NCBI GenBank assembly: GCA_965215775.1
Contig: CBDCEG010000020.1
Coordinates: 124,001 to 188,000 of the forward strand
Length of the DNA stretch: 64,000 nucleotides
Reading direction: 5' to 3'
Source of the DNA: CBDCEG01 sp965215775
Lineage (GTDB): Bacteria > Pseudomonadota > Gammaproteobacteria > Cardiobacteriales > Ostreibacteriaceae
Positions 9,845 through 18,140 of the stretch are shown here, piece by piece. A program made the position numbers and the translations under genes. Positions within the stretch are counted from its first letter, which is position 1; each line of letters begins with the position of its first letter. The notes beneath the pieces were generated by a model. That model saw nothing but the letters and a program-made list of their open reading frames with translations, was not told the origin of the DNA and made no database searches.

Positions 9845-9905
9845 ATAACAAGGTTGTAATTTTATCATTCAAATTACTATTCAAATAATATTACAACCAA
9901 GTTAT
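9845..9905. repeat. 16+16 bp interrupted palindrome upstream of the pilus operon
   Basis: The arm ATAAC-AA-GGTTGTAAT (9845-9860) is mirrored by ATTACAACC-AA-GTTAT (9890-9905): 14 of 16 positions pair and the AA/AA step is the only mismatch. The central gap is 29 bases. It lies between the 3-prime end of htpG and the promoter of the pilus operon. Two operator half-sites or an RNA hairpin at the end of the htpG message are both possible. Confidence 0.6.
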
Positions 9906-9960
9906 ACCTACTTTTTAATCGACCTCATTTTCTGAGGTAGTTATTTAGGCGTGGAGGTTA

Positions 9961-11928
9961 TCACATTGGTAGAGATTTCCCAAGTATTTTATTAAGTGTT
10001 GCGATAAACTCAGGTGAATTTTCAACACTTCCCTGCTCTGCCAAAACAGCTTGATTGAATAGAACTTTCACCCAATCAGATAGCTCTTCACCTTTCAATA
10101 GCTTTAGGTTTTCAATAAGCTTATGCTCTAAGTTTAGCTCAAAAATATATTTTTGCTCTGGAACTTCCTGTCCTGAAGCTCTCATTAATTGAAGCATTTG
10201 TGCAGACATTGCATTAGCTTCCAAAACCACACAACTTGGAGTTTGAGTTAGCCTTTTACTTGCTCTAACTTCTGTTACTTTATCAGCTAGAATTTCTTTT
10301 ATTTTACTAATAATTTGTGCAAAAGACTTTTCATTTTCTTCATCTTTCTTTTTATCCTTTTCAGTTTCTTTATTTGAAAATAAATCACCAGAAATATCTG
10401 TTTTATTAATTGATTCAAAAGTTTTCTCTTCAAAATTAAATAAATTTCCCATCATCCATTCATCAATCCTATCCCACATTAATATAACTTCTACGCCATT
10501 TTTCTTAAAAATTTCTAAGTGTGGACTATTTTTTGCAGATATTTCAGAATCAGCAACAAGGTAATAAATTTTATCCTGTCCTTTCTTCATTCGTGAAATA
10601 TAATCATTCAACGAAGTAAGCTCTCCATCTTTAGTTGAAGTTGATGTAAATCTTAATAGGTTTGTTATTTTATCTTTATTAGCAAAATCTTCAGCCGTTC
10701 CTTCTTTCAAAGCGTTACCAAATTCAGCATAGAATTCTTTATACTTAGCTTCATCTTTACTAAGTTTATCTAACATTGTCAAAACCCTTTTGGTGCAAGT
10801 TTTTTTAAGCGTTTGAGTGATTTTATTATCTTGAAGCAGCTCTCTTGAAACATTCAATGGCAAATCATTTGAATCAATAACACCTTTTACAAAACGCATA
10901 TAATTTGGCAAAAACTGTTGTGCTTCATCCATTATAAATACTCTTTGCACAAATAATTTAAGTCCGTGCTTACTCTCCATTTGAAACATATCCATTGGTG
11001 CTTTTTTAGGAATATATAATAGTGTTGTATATTCCAAATTACCTTCAACTTGATTATGTGACCAAGCCGCTGCCTCTTGATAATCGTGGCTTATGTGCTT
11101 ATAAAACTCTTGATAATCTTCTTTTTTAATATCAGATTTACTTCTAGTCCAAAGTGCTTTTGCTTTGTTAATTTGAACAAACTTACCAGCAACTGCTTCT
11201 ACTGTTATTTTACCATCTTTATCTTGTTCCTCTGCAACTGGTTCTTGCCAAAGCTCCACGCAAGTGCTTATGTGGTCAGAGTATTTAACTATTATTTGAT
11301 TAAGCTGCCATCTTTCCAAAAAGTCCAAACAATCTTCTTTTAAATGCAAAGTTATTGTAGTCCCTCTATTTTCTCTTTTGATAGTTTCAATTTCAAAATC
11401 AGATAAACCATCAGAAGTCCAACGAAAAGCTTTCTTCTTACCAGCTTTTAAAGTTTCAACCACAACCTTATCAGCAACAATAAATGAAGAATAAAAACCT
11501 ACTCCAAATTGACCAATTAGCTCAGAATCTTTACTTTTATCGCCAGAAAGCTTACCAAAAAATTCTTTTGTTCCCGATTTTGCAATAGTTCCCAAATTAT
11601 CAACTAACTCTTTTTCAGTCATTCCTACGCCATTATCTGAAATAGTTAGCGTTTTATTATCTTTATCAAAGCTTATTTGGATTTTTAACTCACCATCATC
11701 ACCATAAAGACTACTATCTGAAAGCGCTAAAAATTTTAGTTTATCAATCGCATCAGATGAATTAGATATTAATTCTCGTAAAAAAATCTCCTTGTTTGAA
11801 TATAAACTATGCGTAACCAAATGAAGTAACTGACTGACTTCAGTTTGGAAACCCATTTTTTTATTTGTTTTATTTGCCTTACTTGTTTTGCTAGATTTAC
11901 TTGCTTTGCTTGTTTTTTTCTCTGTCAT
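9961..11928 (-). CDS. htpG: chaperone HtpG (bacterial Hsp90)
   Basis: The start is set at 11928, not at the upstream in-frame ATG at 11997, because 11928 is preceded by a good Shine-Dalgarno (AGAGGA, about six bases away) and the upstream one is not; this gives 655 residues. An unusual lysine/serine/threonine-rich leader of about 25 residues precedes the GHKL ATPase domain, which shows the ELISN, DNGVGM and GQFGVGFYS signatures. The middle domain (G-V-I-D-S-N-D-L-P-L-N-V-S-R-E motif) and the dimerization domain follow. HtpG is a cytosolic ATP-dependent chaperone for folding and remodelling client proteins. A sigma32-type promoter lies upstream. Confidence 0.95.
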   Translation of the reverse strand: MTEKKTSKASKSSKTSKANKTNKKMGFQTEVSQLLHLVTHSLYSNKEIFLRELISNSSDAIDKLKFLALSDSSLYGDDGELKIQISFDKDNKTLTISDNGVGMTEKELVDNLGTIAKSGTKEFFGKLSGDKSKDSELIGQFGVGFYSSFIVADKVVVETLKAGKKKAFRWTSDGLSDFEIETIKRENRGTTITLHLKEDCLDFLERWQLNQIIVKYSDHISTCVELWQEPVAEEQDKDGKITVEAVAGKFVQINKAKALWTRSKSDIKKEDYQEFYKHISHDYQEAAAWSHNQVEGNLEYTTLLYIPKKAPMDMFQMESKHGLKLFVQRVFIMDEAQQFLPNYMRFVKGVIDSNDLPLNVSRELLQDNKITQTLKKTCTKRVLTMLDKLSKDEAKYKEFYAEFGNALKEGTAEDFANKDKITNLLRFTSTSTKDGELTSLNDYISRMKKGQDKIYYLVADSEISAKNSPHLEIFKKNGVEVILMWDRIDEWMMGNLFNFEEKTFESINKTDISGDLFSNKETEKDKKKDEENEKSFAQIISKIKEILADKVTEVRASKRLTQTPSCVVLEANAMSAQMLQLMRASGQEVPEQKYIFELNLEHKLIENLKLLKGEELSDWVKVLFNQAVLAEQGSVENSPEFIATLNKILGKSLPM

Positions 11929-11970
11929 AATTTCCTCTAATACTAATTTATTATAAAATTCAAAGTTAAG

Positions 11971-11998
11971 TAATGAGGATTGTTTATATATTTTCAAG
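11971..11998 (-). promoter_or_regulatory. sigma32 (RpoH) heat-shock promoter of htpG
   Basis: On the minus strand CTTGAAA (11992-11998) is followed after 13 bases by CCTCATTA (11971-11978), close to the RpoH consensus CTTGAAA-N11-15-CCCATnT. It lies about 45 bases upstream of the htpG ATG, and htpG is a classic RpoH target. The same type of element precedes hslV. Confidence 0.7.
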
Positions 11999-12024
11999 TT
12001 TTTATGGTGGAATATTTTAGTTTA

Positions 12025-12033
12025 TGGTATAAA
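12025..12033 (+). promoter_or_regulatory. candidate extended -10 promoter for rpsB
   Basis: TGGTATAAA has the TGn extension directly before TATAAA. It lies about 35 bases upstream of the structured rpsB leader. No good -35 is present, which extended -10 promoters tolerate. Confidence 0.4.
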
Positions 12034-12060
12034 GCACTCTGCAAATCTTATTGCAAAAAG

Positions 12061-12149
12061 ACACAAATATCTTTTTAGAAATTCGGGGTGCTTGCTTAAA
12101 AAGCTTTCAACGCTTTATAACAAGTCGTCTTTCTAAGATATTTGAGTGT
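12061..12149 (+). ncRNA. rpsB 5-prime leader structure, putative S2 autoregulatory element
   Basis: The 5-prime arm (12061-12081, ACACAAATATCTTTTTAGAAA) pairs with the 3-prime arm (12130-12149) over about 17 base pairs with small bulges, enclosing a G-rich loop (GGGGTGCTTGC) and an inner AAGC/GCTT stem. The whole lies 70 bases before the rpsB start. In gammaproteobacteria ribosomal protein S2 represses rpsB-tsf through a conserved leader; the structure here is seen, its assignment to that regulator is inference from position. Confidence 0.55.
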
Positions 12150-12219
12150 TATTTTATTTAACCCTAGAAAGCATTAATTATAAACAAAGTTGCTTTCATT
12201 AAAATTGGAGAATTAATTT

Positions 12220-13029
12220 ATGTCAAAAGTATCTATGCGTGATTTATTTGAATCAGGCGCTCACTTTGGTCACAGAAGTCGTTATTGGAACCCTAAAATG
12301 GCTCCTTATATTTATGGAACTAGAGGTGATATTCATATTATAAACCTAGAAAAAACTGTTACTCTTTTAGAAGAAGCTAATAATTTTTTAGGAACTGTTG
12401 TTGCAAATGGCGGAACAGTTATGTTTGTTGGAACCAAAAGAGCAGCATCAGGAATAATTGAAAATGCAGCAAAAGAATGTGGAATGCCTTTCGTAAGCCA
12501 AAGATGGTTAGGCGGAATGATGACAAACTACCAAACAATCAAACAATCAGTTCGTAGATTACACGATATGCGTAAAGCGGACGAAGATGGAAGTTTAGAT
12601 CGTCTATCTAAAAAAGAAGCACTAACTATTAGAAAAAAACAAATCAAATTAGAAAGCTCTTTAGGTGGAATAGCTGATATGAAAAAACTACCTGATGTTT
12701 TATTTATCGCTGATACTGGACATGAGAAAATCGCAATCCAAGAAGCTAGAGTTTTAGGAATTCCTATCGTTGGAATAGTTGATACAAACAACAACCCAGA
12801 AGATGTTGATTATATAATTCCTGCAAATGATGATTCAGTTAGAACTTTAGAATGTTGTATAAATTCAGCTTGCGCTAGTATTAATGACGCTAGAGGAATT
12901 AATACGGTTGCTAAGAAAACTGAAGAAGTAGTAGCGGAAACTAAAAGCGAAGTGAAAGCTGAAGCAGTAGCAGAAGCTAAAGTAGAAGCTAAAGCAGAAG
13001 CTCCAGCAAAAACAGAAGAAACTAGCTAA
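12220..13029 (+). CDS. rpsB: 30S ribosomal protein S2
   Basis: 269 residues. The S2 signature starts at residue 4 (M-R-D-L-F-E-S-G-A-H-F-G-H), with the R-W-L-G-G-M-M-T-N-Y motif at about 95 and the D-T-N-N-N-P box at about 190. The last 40 residues are a low-complexity Ala/Glu/Lys/Val tail with repeated E-A-K-V-E-A-K-A units, longer than in Escherichia coli S2 (241 residues). S2 is needed for S1 binding and translation initiation. It is co-transcribed with tsf, as in most bacteria, and a hairpin lies between the two. Confidence 0.97.
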   Translation: MSKVSMRDLFESGAHFGHRSRYWNPKMAPYIYGTRGDIHIINLEKTVTLLEEANNFLGTVVANGGTVMFVGTKRAASGIIENAAKECGMPFVSQRWLGGMMTNYQTIKQSVRRLHDMRKADEDGSLDRLSKKEALTIRKKQIKLESSLGGIADMKKLPDVLFIADTGHEKIAIQEARVLGIPIVGIVDTNNNPEDVDYIIPANDDSVRTLECCINSACASINDARGINTVAKKTEEVVAETKSEVKAEAVAEAKVEAKAEAPAKTEETS

Positions 13030-13035
13030 TAAATC

Positions 13036-13069
13036 AAACCCTAACTTTTAGTAATAGATGTTAGGGTTT
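13036..13069 (+). terminator. rpsB-tsf intergenic hairpin (attenuator)
   Basis: A perfect 10-bp stem (AAACCCTAAC at 13036-13045 with GTTAGGGTTT at 13060-13069) and a 14-base loop. It is followed by an A-rich and not a T-rich stretch, so it is more likely a partial terminator or mRNA-processing signal that lowers tsf relative to rpsB. Confidence 0.6.
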
Positions 13070-13146
13070 ATAAAACACAAAAACTAATTATGTAACTTAG
13101 TTATATTTATATAATTAGCGAAAATAAATAAAGAGGAATAATTAAT

Positions 13147-14193
13147 ATGGCAATTACAGCAGCATTAGTAAAAGAACTGCGTGAGAAAACCTCAGCAGGA
13201 ATGATGGAATGTAAAAAGGCACTTGTTAAAACTGACGGTGATCTTGAAAAAGCAATTGATATTTTAAAAGAGTCTGGGCTTGCAAAAGCTGAGAAAAAAT
13301 CAGGAAGAGTTGCAGCAGAAGGAAGAGTTGCAGTAGCAAAATCTGGAAGCAAAGCTACAATAGTTGAAGTGAATTGTGAAACTGATTTTGTATCTAAAGG
13401 CGATGAATTTGGTGATTTTGCTCAAAGTATTGCAGATGCAGCTTTACAAGCAAATACTGCAAATGTTGAAGAGATTTCTAAACTTCCAATTAATGGCGGA
13501 AGCGTTGATGAAGTTCGTGCTGGTTTGATTTCTAAGCTTGGTGAAAATATGACTGTTCGTCGTGCGGAGATTCTAAATCAAGATGGTTTAGTAACTAGCG
13601 GATACATACACGGAGCTGGAAAAATTGGAGTTATTATTGCAGCAAAATGTAATGATGAAGCAAAAACAAAAACTGAAGAATTACTTAGAAATTTAGCAAT
13701 GCATATTAGTGCAATGAGTCCTTCTGTTATTTCTTACAAAGACTTAGACCCTAAGTTTGTAGAAAAAGAAACTATTGCAATAAAAGCAACTATTGAAAAA
13801 GGAAATGTAGAATTGTTTAGACTTGGTAAACAAGAAAAAAGAATTCCAGAATTCGCAAGTATGTTACAGCTAACAGACGAAGCTCTTAAAAATGCAGAAG
13901 ATGCAATGAAAAAAGAACTTGAAGCTCAAGGCAAGCCAGAGAAAATTTGGGATAAAATTATTCCAGGTCAAATGGCAAGATTTATTGTTGATAACACACA
14001 AATTGACCAAGACCTTGCTCTTTTAAGTCAAGCTTATGTTATGGACGATAAGAAAACAGTTGAGCAAGCTATTTCAGATACTGACGCTTCAATTGAACTT
14101 GTTAAGTTTGTGCGTTTTGAACTTGGTGATGGAATTGAGAAAAAAGAAGATAACTTTGTTGAAGAAGTTATGGCTCAAGCTAAAGGAGGTTAA
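13147..14193 (+). CDS. tsf: elongation factor Ts
   Basis: 348 residues, longer than the usual 280 to 300. The N-terminal UBA-like domain with V-K-E-L-R-E-K-T-S-A-G-M-M-E-C-K-K-A-L and the Tsf signature (V-E-V-N-C-E-T-D-F-V, about residues 74-83) are intact. Residues about 215-263 form a charged helical insertion (beginning N-V-E-L-F-R-L-G-K-Q-E and ending A-Q-G-K-P-E-K-I-W) that E. coli EF-Ts lacks and that resembles, from memory, the extension of Campylobacter and Helicobacter EF-Ts. EF-Ts is the nucleotide exchange factor of EF-Tu. A strong terminator follows, and pyrH, the usual next gene, is absent. Confidence 0.96.
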   Translation: MAITAALVKELREKTSAGMMECKKALVKTDGDLEKAIDILKESGLAKAEKKSGRVAAEGRVAVAKSGSKATIVEVNCETDFVSKGDEFGDFAQSIADAALQANTANVEEISKLPINGGSVDEVRAGLISKLGENMTVRRAEILNQDGLVTSGYIHGAGKIGVIIAAKCNDEAKTKTEELLRNLAMHISAMSPSVISYKDLDPKFVEKETIAIKATIEKGNVELFRLGKQEKRIPEFASMLQLTDEALKNAEDAMKKELEAQGKPEKIWDKIIPGQMARFIVDNTQIDQDLALLSQAYVMDDKKTVEQAISDTDASIELVKFVRFELGDGIEKKEDNFVEEVMAQAKGG

Positions 14194-14214
14194 TCTTTTA
14201 GTTTGAAGTTTTTC

Positions 14215-14239
14215 AAAACCGCCTTTGGGCGGTTTTTTT
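14215..14239 (+). terminator. intrinsic terminator of rpsB-tsf
   Basis: A 9-bp GC-rich stem AAAACCGCC / GGCGGTTTT with a TTTG loop, running straight into a T-tract, 21 bases after the tsf stop codon. Confidence 0.93.
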
Positions 14240-14347
14240 ATATCCTAATTTTACAACCAAATTATTTTCACTTAAAAGATTACTTATCTTAATTCTAATA
14301 GTTAAGTAGATAATAATTAACCAACTAATAACTTAATAATTATTAAT

Positions 14348-14974
14348 ATGACAAAAATAAAAATTTGTGGAATAACTAGAGAACAAGATGCAATTGATGC
14401 GATTTCATTTGGAGTTGATGCACTTGGTTTTGTGTTTTATGACAAAAGCAAACGCTTTGTTAGCCCTGAAAAAATCAGCTGGATAAAGAATTTACCCGAA
14501 AATATAAAAAAAGTTGGACTATTTGTAAATCCAGAAAAAGATTATTTAAACCTTATAATGAATGAACTTCCAATTGATATTCTTCAATTTCATGGAAATG
14601 AAAGCCATATTTTTTGCAAAAGACAATCTACTTTGTTTAAGAAATGTTATATAAAAGCAGTTCCAATGCAGTCTCTAAATGAAACCCAAGCTATTGATTA
14701 TATTAATAACTACCCTACTTCCAGTGGCTTCCTATTTGACAATTATGGAAAAGATGAAATTGGTGGAAGCGGTCAGAAATTTAATTGGAATAATATGCCA
14801 CAAACTAAAAACAAACGAATTATTCTTGCTGGTGGCTTAACAGTTTCAAATATTTCTAGTGCAATTAAACAAATAAAGCCTTATGCTGTTGATATTAGCT
14901 CTGGAGTTGAGGTTTCTGCAGGGATAAAATCAAAACAAAAAATGAAAGATTTTATTGAGCAAGTAAAAGCTTAA
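14348..14974 (+). CDS. trpF: phosphoribosylanthranilate isomerase
   Basis: 208 residues, the full length of a monofunctional TrpF. It catalyses the Amadori rearrangement of phosphoribosylanthranilate to CdRP in tryptophan synthesis, in the cytosol. The catalytic Cys lies in K-I-C-G-I at residues 4-8, the catalytic Asp in the L-F-D-N-Y segment followed by G-G-S-G-Q-K-F-N-W (about 125-145), and the phosphate-binding L-A-G-G-L and D-I-S-S-G-V-E motifs are present. It stands alone between the tsf terminator and a LysE gene, away from any other trp gene in view except possibly the pabB/trpE-like gene at 45638. Confidence 0.95.
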   Translation: MTKIKICGITREQDAIDAISFGVDALGFVFYDKSKRFVSPEKISWIKNLPENIKKVGLFVNPEKDYLNLIMNELPIDILQFHGNESHIFCKRQSTLFKKCYIKAVPMQSLNETQAIDYINNYPTSSGFLFDNYGKDEIGGSGQKFNWNNMPQTKNKRIILAGGLTVSNISSAIKQIKPYAVDISSGVEVSAGIKSKQKMKDFIEQVKA

Positions 14975-15159
14975 AAAAAACTGTAGTTGAACTTATAGTT
15001 TTCATATTGTGAATATTTAGAATTTCTTTATTATATTTTATAACTAGATTTAGTTATTTGGGTTTTGATTTAAATATTCATTAGGCATTTATTTAGAACT
15101 AAAAAGATACATCTATAAATAATTTCACAGACATTTTTATACACTTTTTATTATATTAT

Positions 15160-15798
15160 ATGAACTTAGAAACAGGAATTTCACTATTTTTTGCTATATT
15201 TTTATTTGTTATAACCCCTGGACCTGGAACTTTTACAATTTTAGGGACAGCTTTAAACAAAGGTGCAAAAGCGTGCTTACCACTTTGTTTTGGTCTAATT
15301 TCTGCGGACTTAGTTTATTTAATTTCTGCTTGTTTAGGTTTGGCTGTTATTATTAATAAATACTTGTTTTTATTTTTTATAGTTAAAATTTTTGGTTCTA
15401 TTTATATTTTTTACTTAGGTTATAAAATTATAAAATCAAAACCAGTAGCTTTTAATTCACAAGCAAAAATAAGTAAATCAAATAAATTTAAGAAATCTAT
15501 GCAGATGTTTTCTAAAGGTTTTTTAATTTCAATCTCAAACCCAAAAGTAATGCTTTTCTATGTTGCTTTTTTACCTAATTTTATTAATATCAAAACTCTT
15601 TCCGCCTATGATATAGGTGTTTTAGCTATTATTTGCACTTCTTCTGCACTTTTTGGAGCTATTGGAATTGCAGTTACTGCTTCTTATACTAGGAATTTTT
15701 TCACTTCTGAAAAATCCGTTGCCAAATTAAACTTAATATCTGGTTTGGTTATGATTTTAGCTTCTATTTATCTAGCATCTACTTTAATTTATAATTAA
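15160..15798 (+). CDS. LysE/RhtB-family amino-acid exporter
   Basis: 212 residues with about six hydrophobic segments. The N terminus has the family pattern T-P-G-P-G near residue 20 and a K-G-F-L-I-S-I-S-N-P-K motif before the fourth segment. LysE, RhtB and RhtC proteins export basic amino acids, homoserine or threonine across the inner membrane; the substrate cannot be read from the sequence. The gene is preceded by 185 bases without a clear promoter and followed by gpsA. Confidence 0.85.
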   Translation: MNLETGISLFFAIFLFVITPGPGTFTILGTALNKGAKACLPLCFGLISADLVYLISACLGLAVIINKYLFLFFIVKIFGSIYIFYLGYKIIKSKPVAFNSQAKISKSNKFKKSMQMFSKGFLISISNPKVMLFYVAFLPNFINIKTLSAYDIGVLAIICTSSALFGAIGIAVTASYTRNFFTSEKSVAKLNLISGLVMILASIYLASTLIYN

Positions 15799-15860
15799 TT
15801 TTTTTAGTAAAATTAGACTATAATTAGAAGACTTAACCAAATAAAATATTGAGAATTATT

Positions 15861-16853
15861 ATGAAAAAAGTATGTGTTTTAGGGGCTGGAAGCTGGGGAA
15901 CAGCTTTAGCAATAAACTGTAGCAGAGTTGAAAATCAAAAAGTTTATTTATGGGGACACGAAGAAAATCATATAAATAACCTAAAAAATGATGGTGAGAA
16001 TAAACAGTTTTTACCATCTCATAAATTCAAGGAAAATTTAATCCCAACTGCCGATTTATCAATTGTTAGTGAATGTGAGATGGTTTTATTAGTTGTTCCA
16101 AGCTTTGCTTTTAAAGAAATGCTTAATAGAATAAAACCTTATATAACTAACCAAAAAATTGGCTGGGCAATAAAAGGATTTGATGCAACAACAAATGATT
16201 TGCTAAGTAATACTTTTATTAATATCTTTGGAAATACTGATTTTGCAATTATTGCAGGACCTAGTTTTGCCAAAGAAGTTGCAACTGGGCTTCCAACTGC
16301 AATTACAGTTGCAAGTGAAACTCAAGAATTTGCAGATAATTATGCTAGTTATTTGCATAATGATATGATGAGAATTTATACCTCTACCGATATTGTTGGG
16401 GTTCAGCTTGGCGGTGCTTTGAAAAATGTAATTGCAATTGCAGCAGGAATTGCTGATGGACTTGGATTTGGTGCAAATACAAGATCTGCATTAATAACTC
16501 GTGGACTAAAGGAAATTAGTAGGATTTCAGAAAAATCAGGAGCTAATTTAGAAACACTTATGGGACTTTCTGGCTTGGGAGATTTGATGCTAACTTGCAC
16601 TGATAACCTTTCTAGAAATAGAAGGTTTGGGCTACTTTTGGGGCAAGGCAAAACAGTAGAACAAGCAAAAAAAGAGATAAATCAAACTATTGAAGGAATA
16701 ACAACTGCGTCAGAAGCTAAAGAATATGCTAACAAAAACAATGTTCACGCACCAATAATTGATATTGTTTATAATATTATTCAAGGAAATATTAGCACAA
16801 AACAAGCCGTTGAAAAAATGATAAGTAGTAAACCAAAGCCTGAAAGTTTATAA
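15861..16853 (+). CDS. gpsA: glycerol-3-phosphate dehydrogenase [NAD(P)+]
   Basis: 330 residues from the ATG at 15861; a TTG four codons upstream is a less likely start. It reduces dihydroxyacetone phosphate to sn-glycerol 3-phosphate for phospholipid synthesis. The dinucleotide-binding G-A-G-S-W-G-T-A-L motif opens the protein, the catalytic Lys lies in G-G-A-L-K-N (about residue 190), and the N-T-R-S-A-L and G-L-S-G-L-G-D-L-M-L-T motifs are intact. The GldG-like gene follows by 18 bases. Confidence 0.96.
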   Translation: MKKVCVLGAGSWGTALAINCSRVENQKVYLWGHEENHINNLKNDGENKQFLPSHKFKENLIPTADLSIVSECEMVLLVVPSFAFKEMLNRIKPYITNQKIGWAIKGFDATTNDLLSNTFINIFGNTDFAIIAGPSFAKEVATGLPTAITVASETQEFADNYASYLHNDMMRIYTSTDIVGVQLGGALKNVIAIAAGIADGLGFGANTRSALITRGLKEISRISEKSGANLETLMGLSGLGDLMLTCTDNLSRNRRFGLLLGQGKTVEQAKKEINQTIEGITTASEAKEYANKNNVHAPIIDIVYNIIQGNISTKQAVEKMISSKPKPESL

Positions 16854-16871
16854 CTAACAAACTTAAACACT

Positions 16872-18140
16872 ATGATTATTAAAAAAATAAAACAACAAAA
16901 TTATATTTTTATAGTTTTATTATTTACTATTTTTATTCTTATTGGTTTTTTAGGAATTAGGTTTAATAAACAATTTGATATTACACAAAGAAAACTAAAC
17001 TCTTTATCTGAAAAAACAACTACTTTATTAAAACAGATTAATAAGCCATTAAAAATAACTGCCTTTATTCGTGGAAATTTGGAGTATAAAAAAGTAATCG
17101 TTGATGTTATTGATATTTACAAACAAAAGAATAAATTTATTTCATTAGAGTTCAAAAATCCAGATACTGATATTGATTTAATCAAAAAATATAATATCAG
17201 TCAAAATGGTGAGCTTTATTTTCAATATAATGGCAAAAACTCACACTCTATAAATATTAGTGAGATTGAAATTGGCAAAGCTATTTCTAAGCTTTTATAC
17301 AATAAAAAACAAAATATTACTTTCATAACTGGTCATGGTGAGCGAGGTCTTTCAAAAGCTAATTTTGATTATAAAGACTTAGTTAATAATCTCTCAAATG
17401 AAAATTTATCATTCATACAGCAAAATACTACAGCTACAACAACTATAAGTAATAATACCAGCTTGTTAGTTATCGCAGATCCAAGAACCAAATTTAGCAA
17501 GAGTGAACTAAAATCAATTCAAAAACATATTGATGATGGCGGAAATACACTTTTTTTAGTTGAAAAAACAAGTAGTAACTTAGGAAATATCTTAAGTAAC
17601 TTAAGTATAAGTTTAGAAAAAAACATTATAACTAATAATTCTGGTGTTAAATATGGTATTAAAAATAATAAAATGCTAATTATTGAGCCATTTTCAACTT
17701 ACAAGCCTCTTAAAAATATTGATGCAATGCTTTTATTTCCAGAAACAACTGAGATTAAGTATTTAAATAAAAATAATATTTCAAATAAATTTAGTGCAAG
17801 AGTAATTTTAAAAACTAAACAAAATAAAATATTAGGAATTAATTTAAAAAGAATTAAAAACGATAAGGTTCAAAGAGTTGTTGTTATTTCTGATGCTGAT
17901 TTTTTAAGTAATAGTTATATTGGAAATGGGCAGAACTTACTTTTTTCAAAACAACTATTTAGCTTTTTATCACTTCCTGACTTTGCATTTAGTATTGAGA
18001 AAAAATCTGCTAATAAAATAGTTATAATTCCAGAAAAAACTTTGTTTATTATGGCATTTATATTGATTTTCATTATCCCTATTTTAATTTTCTTGTTCGG
18101 TTTTTGGGTTAGAAGAATCTACCGCCGTAAAAATGCCTAA
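16872..18140 (+). CDS. GldG-like ABC-transporter auxiliary protein
   Basis: 422 residues. A membrane segment at about 11-31 is followed by the family pattern F-D-I-T-x-x-K-L-N-S-L-S-E-K-T (about residues 41-55), a periplasmic alpha/beta domain with I-T-G-H-G-E-R-G (about 150-157), and a C-terminal membrane anchor ending in R-R-I-Y-R-R-K. This matches the GldG / 'ABC-type uncharacterized transport system' family, which normally accompanies an ATPase and a permease. Neither partner is in the window, so the gene is either an orphan or its partners lie elsewhere. It overlaps hemD by 8 bases. Confidence 0.7.
   Translation: MIIKKIKQQNYIFIVLLFTIFILIGFLGIRFNKQFDITQRKLNSLSEKTTTLLKQINKPLKITAFIRGNLEYKKVIVDVIDIYKQKNKFISLEFKNPDTDIDLIKKYNISQNGELYFQYNGKNSHSINISEIEIGKAISKLLYNKKQNITFITGHGERGLSKANFDYKDLVNNLSNENLSFIQQNTTATTTISNNTSLLVIADPRTKFSKSELKSIQKHIDDGGNTLFLVEKTSSNLGNILSNLSISLEKNIITNNSGVKYGIKNNKMLIIEPFSTYKPLKNIDAMLLFPETTEIKYLNKNNISNKFSARVILKTKQNKILGINLKRIKNDKVQRVVVISDADFLSNSYIGNGQNLLFSKQLFSFLSLPDFAFSIEKKSANKIVIIPEKTLFIMAFILIFIIPILIFLFGFWVRRIYRRKNA

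Noticed and set aside
9922..9938. ACCTCA/TGAGGT hairpin as an htpG terminator
   Set aside because: Only 6 bp with no T-tract following on the minus strand; left out as a feature.
11929..11997. Upstream in-frame ATG for htpG at 11997
   Set aside because: No Shine-Dalgarno, and the sigma32-type promoter lies across it; AGAGGA precedes the ATG at 11928.
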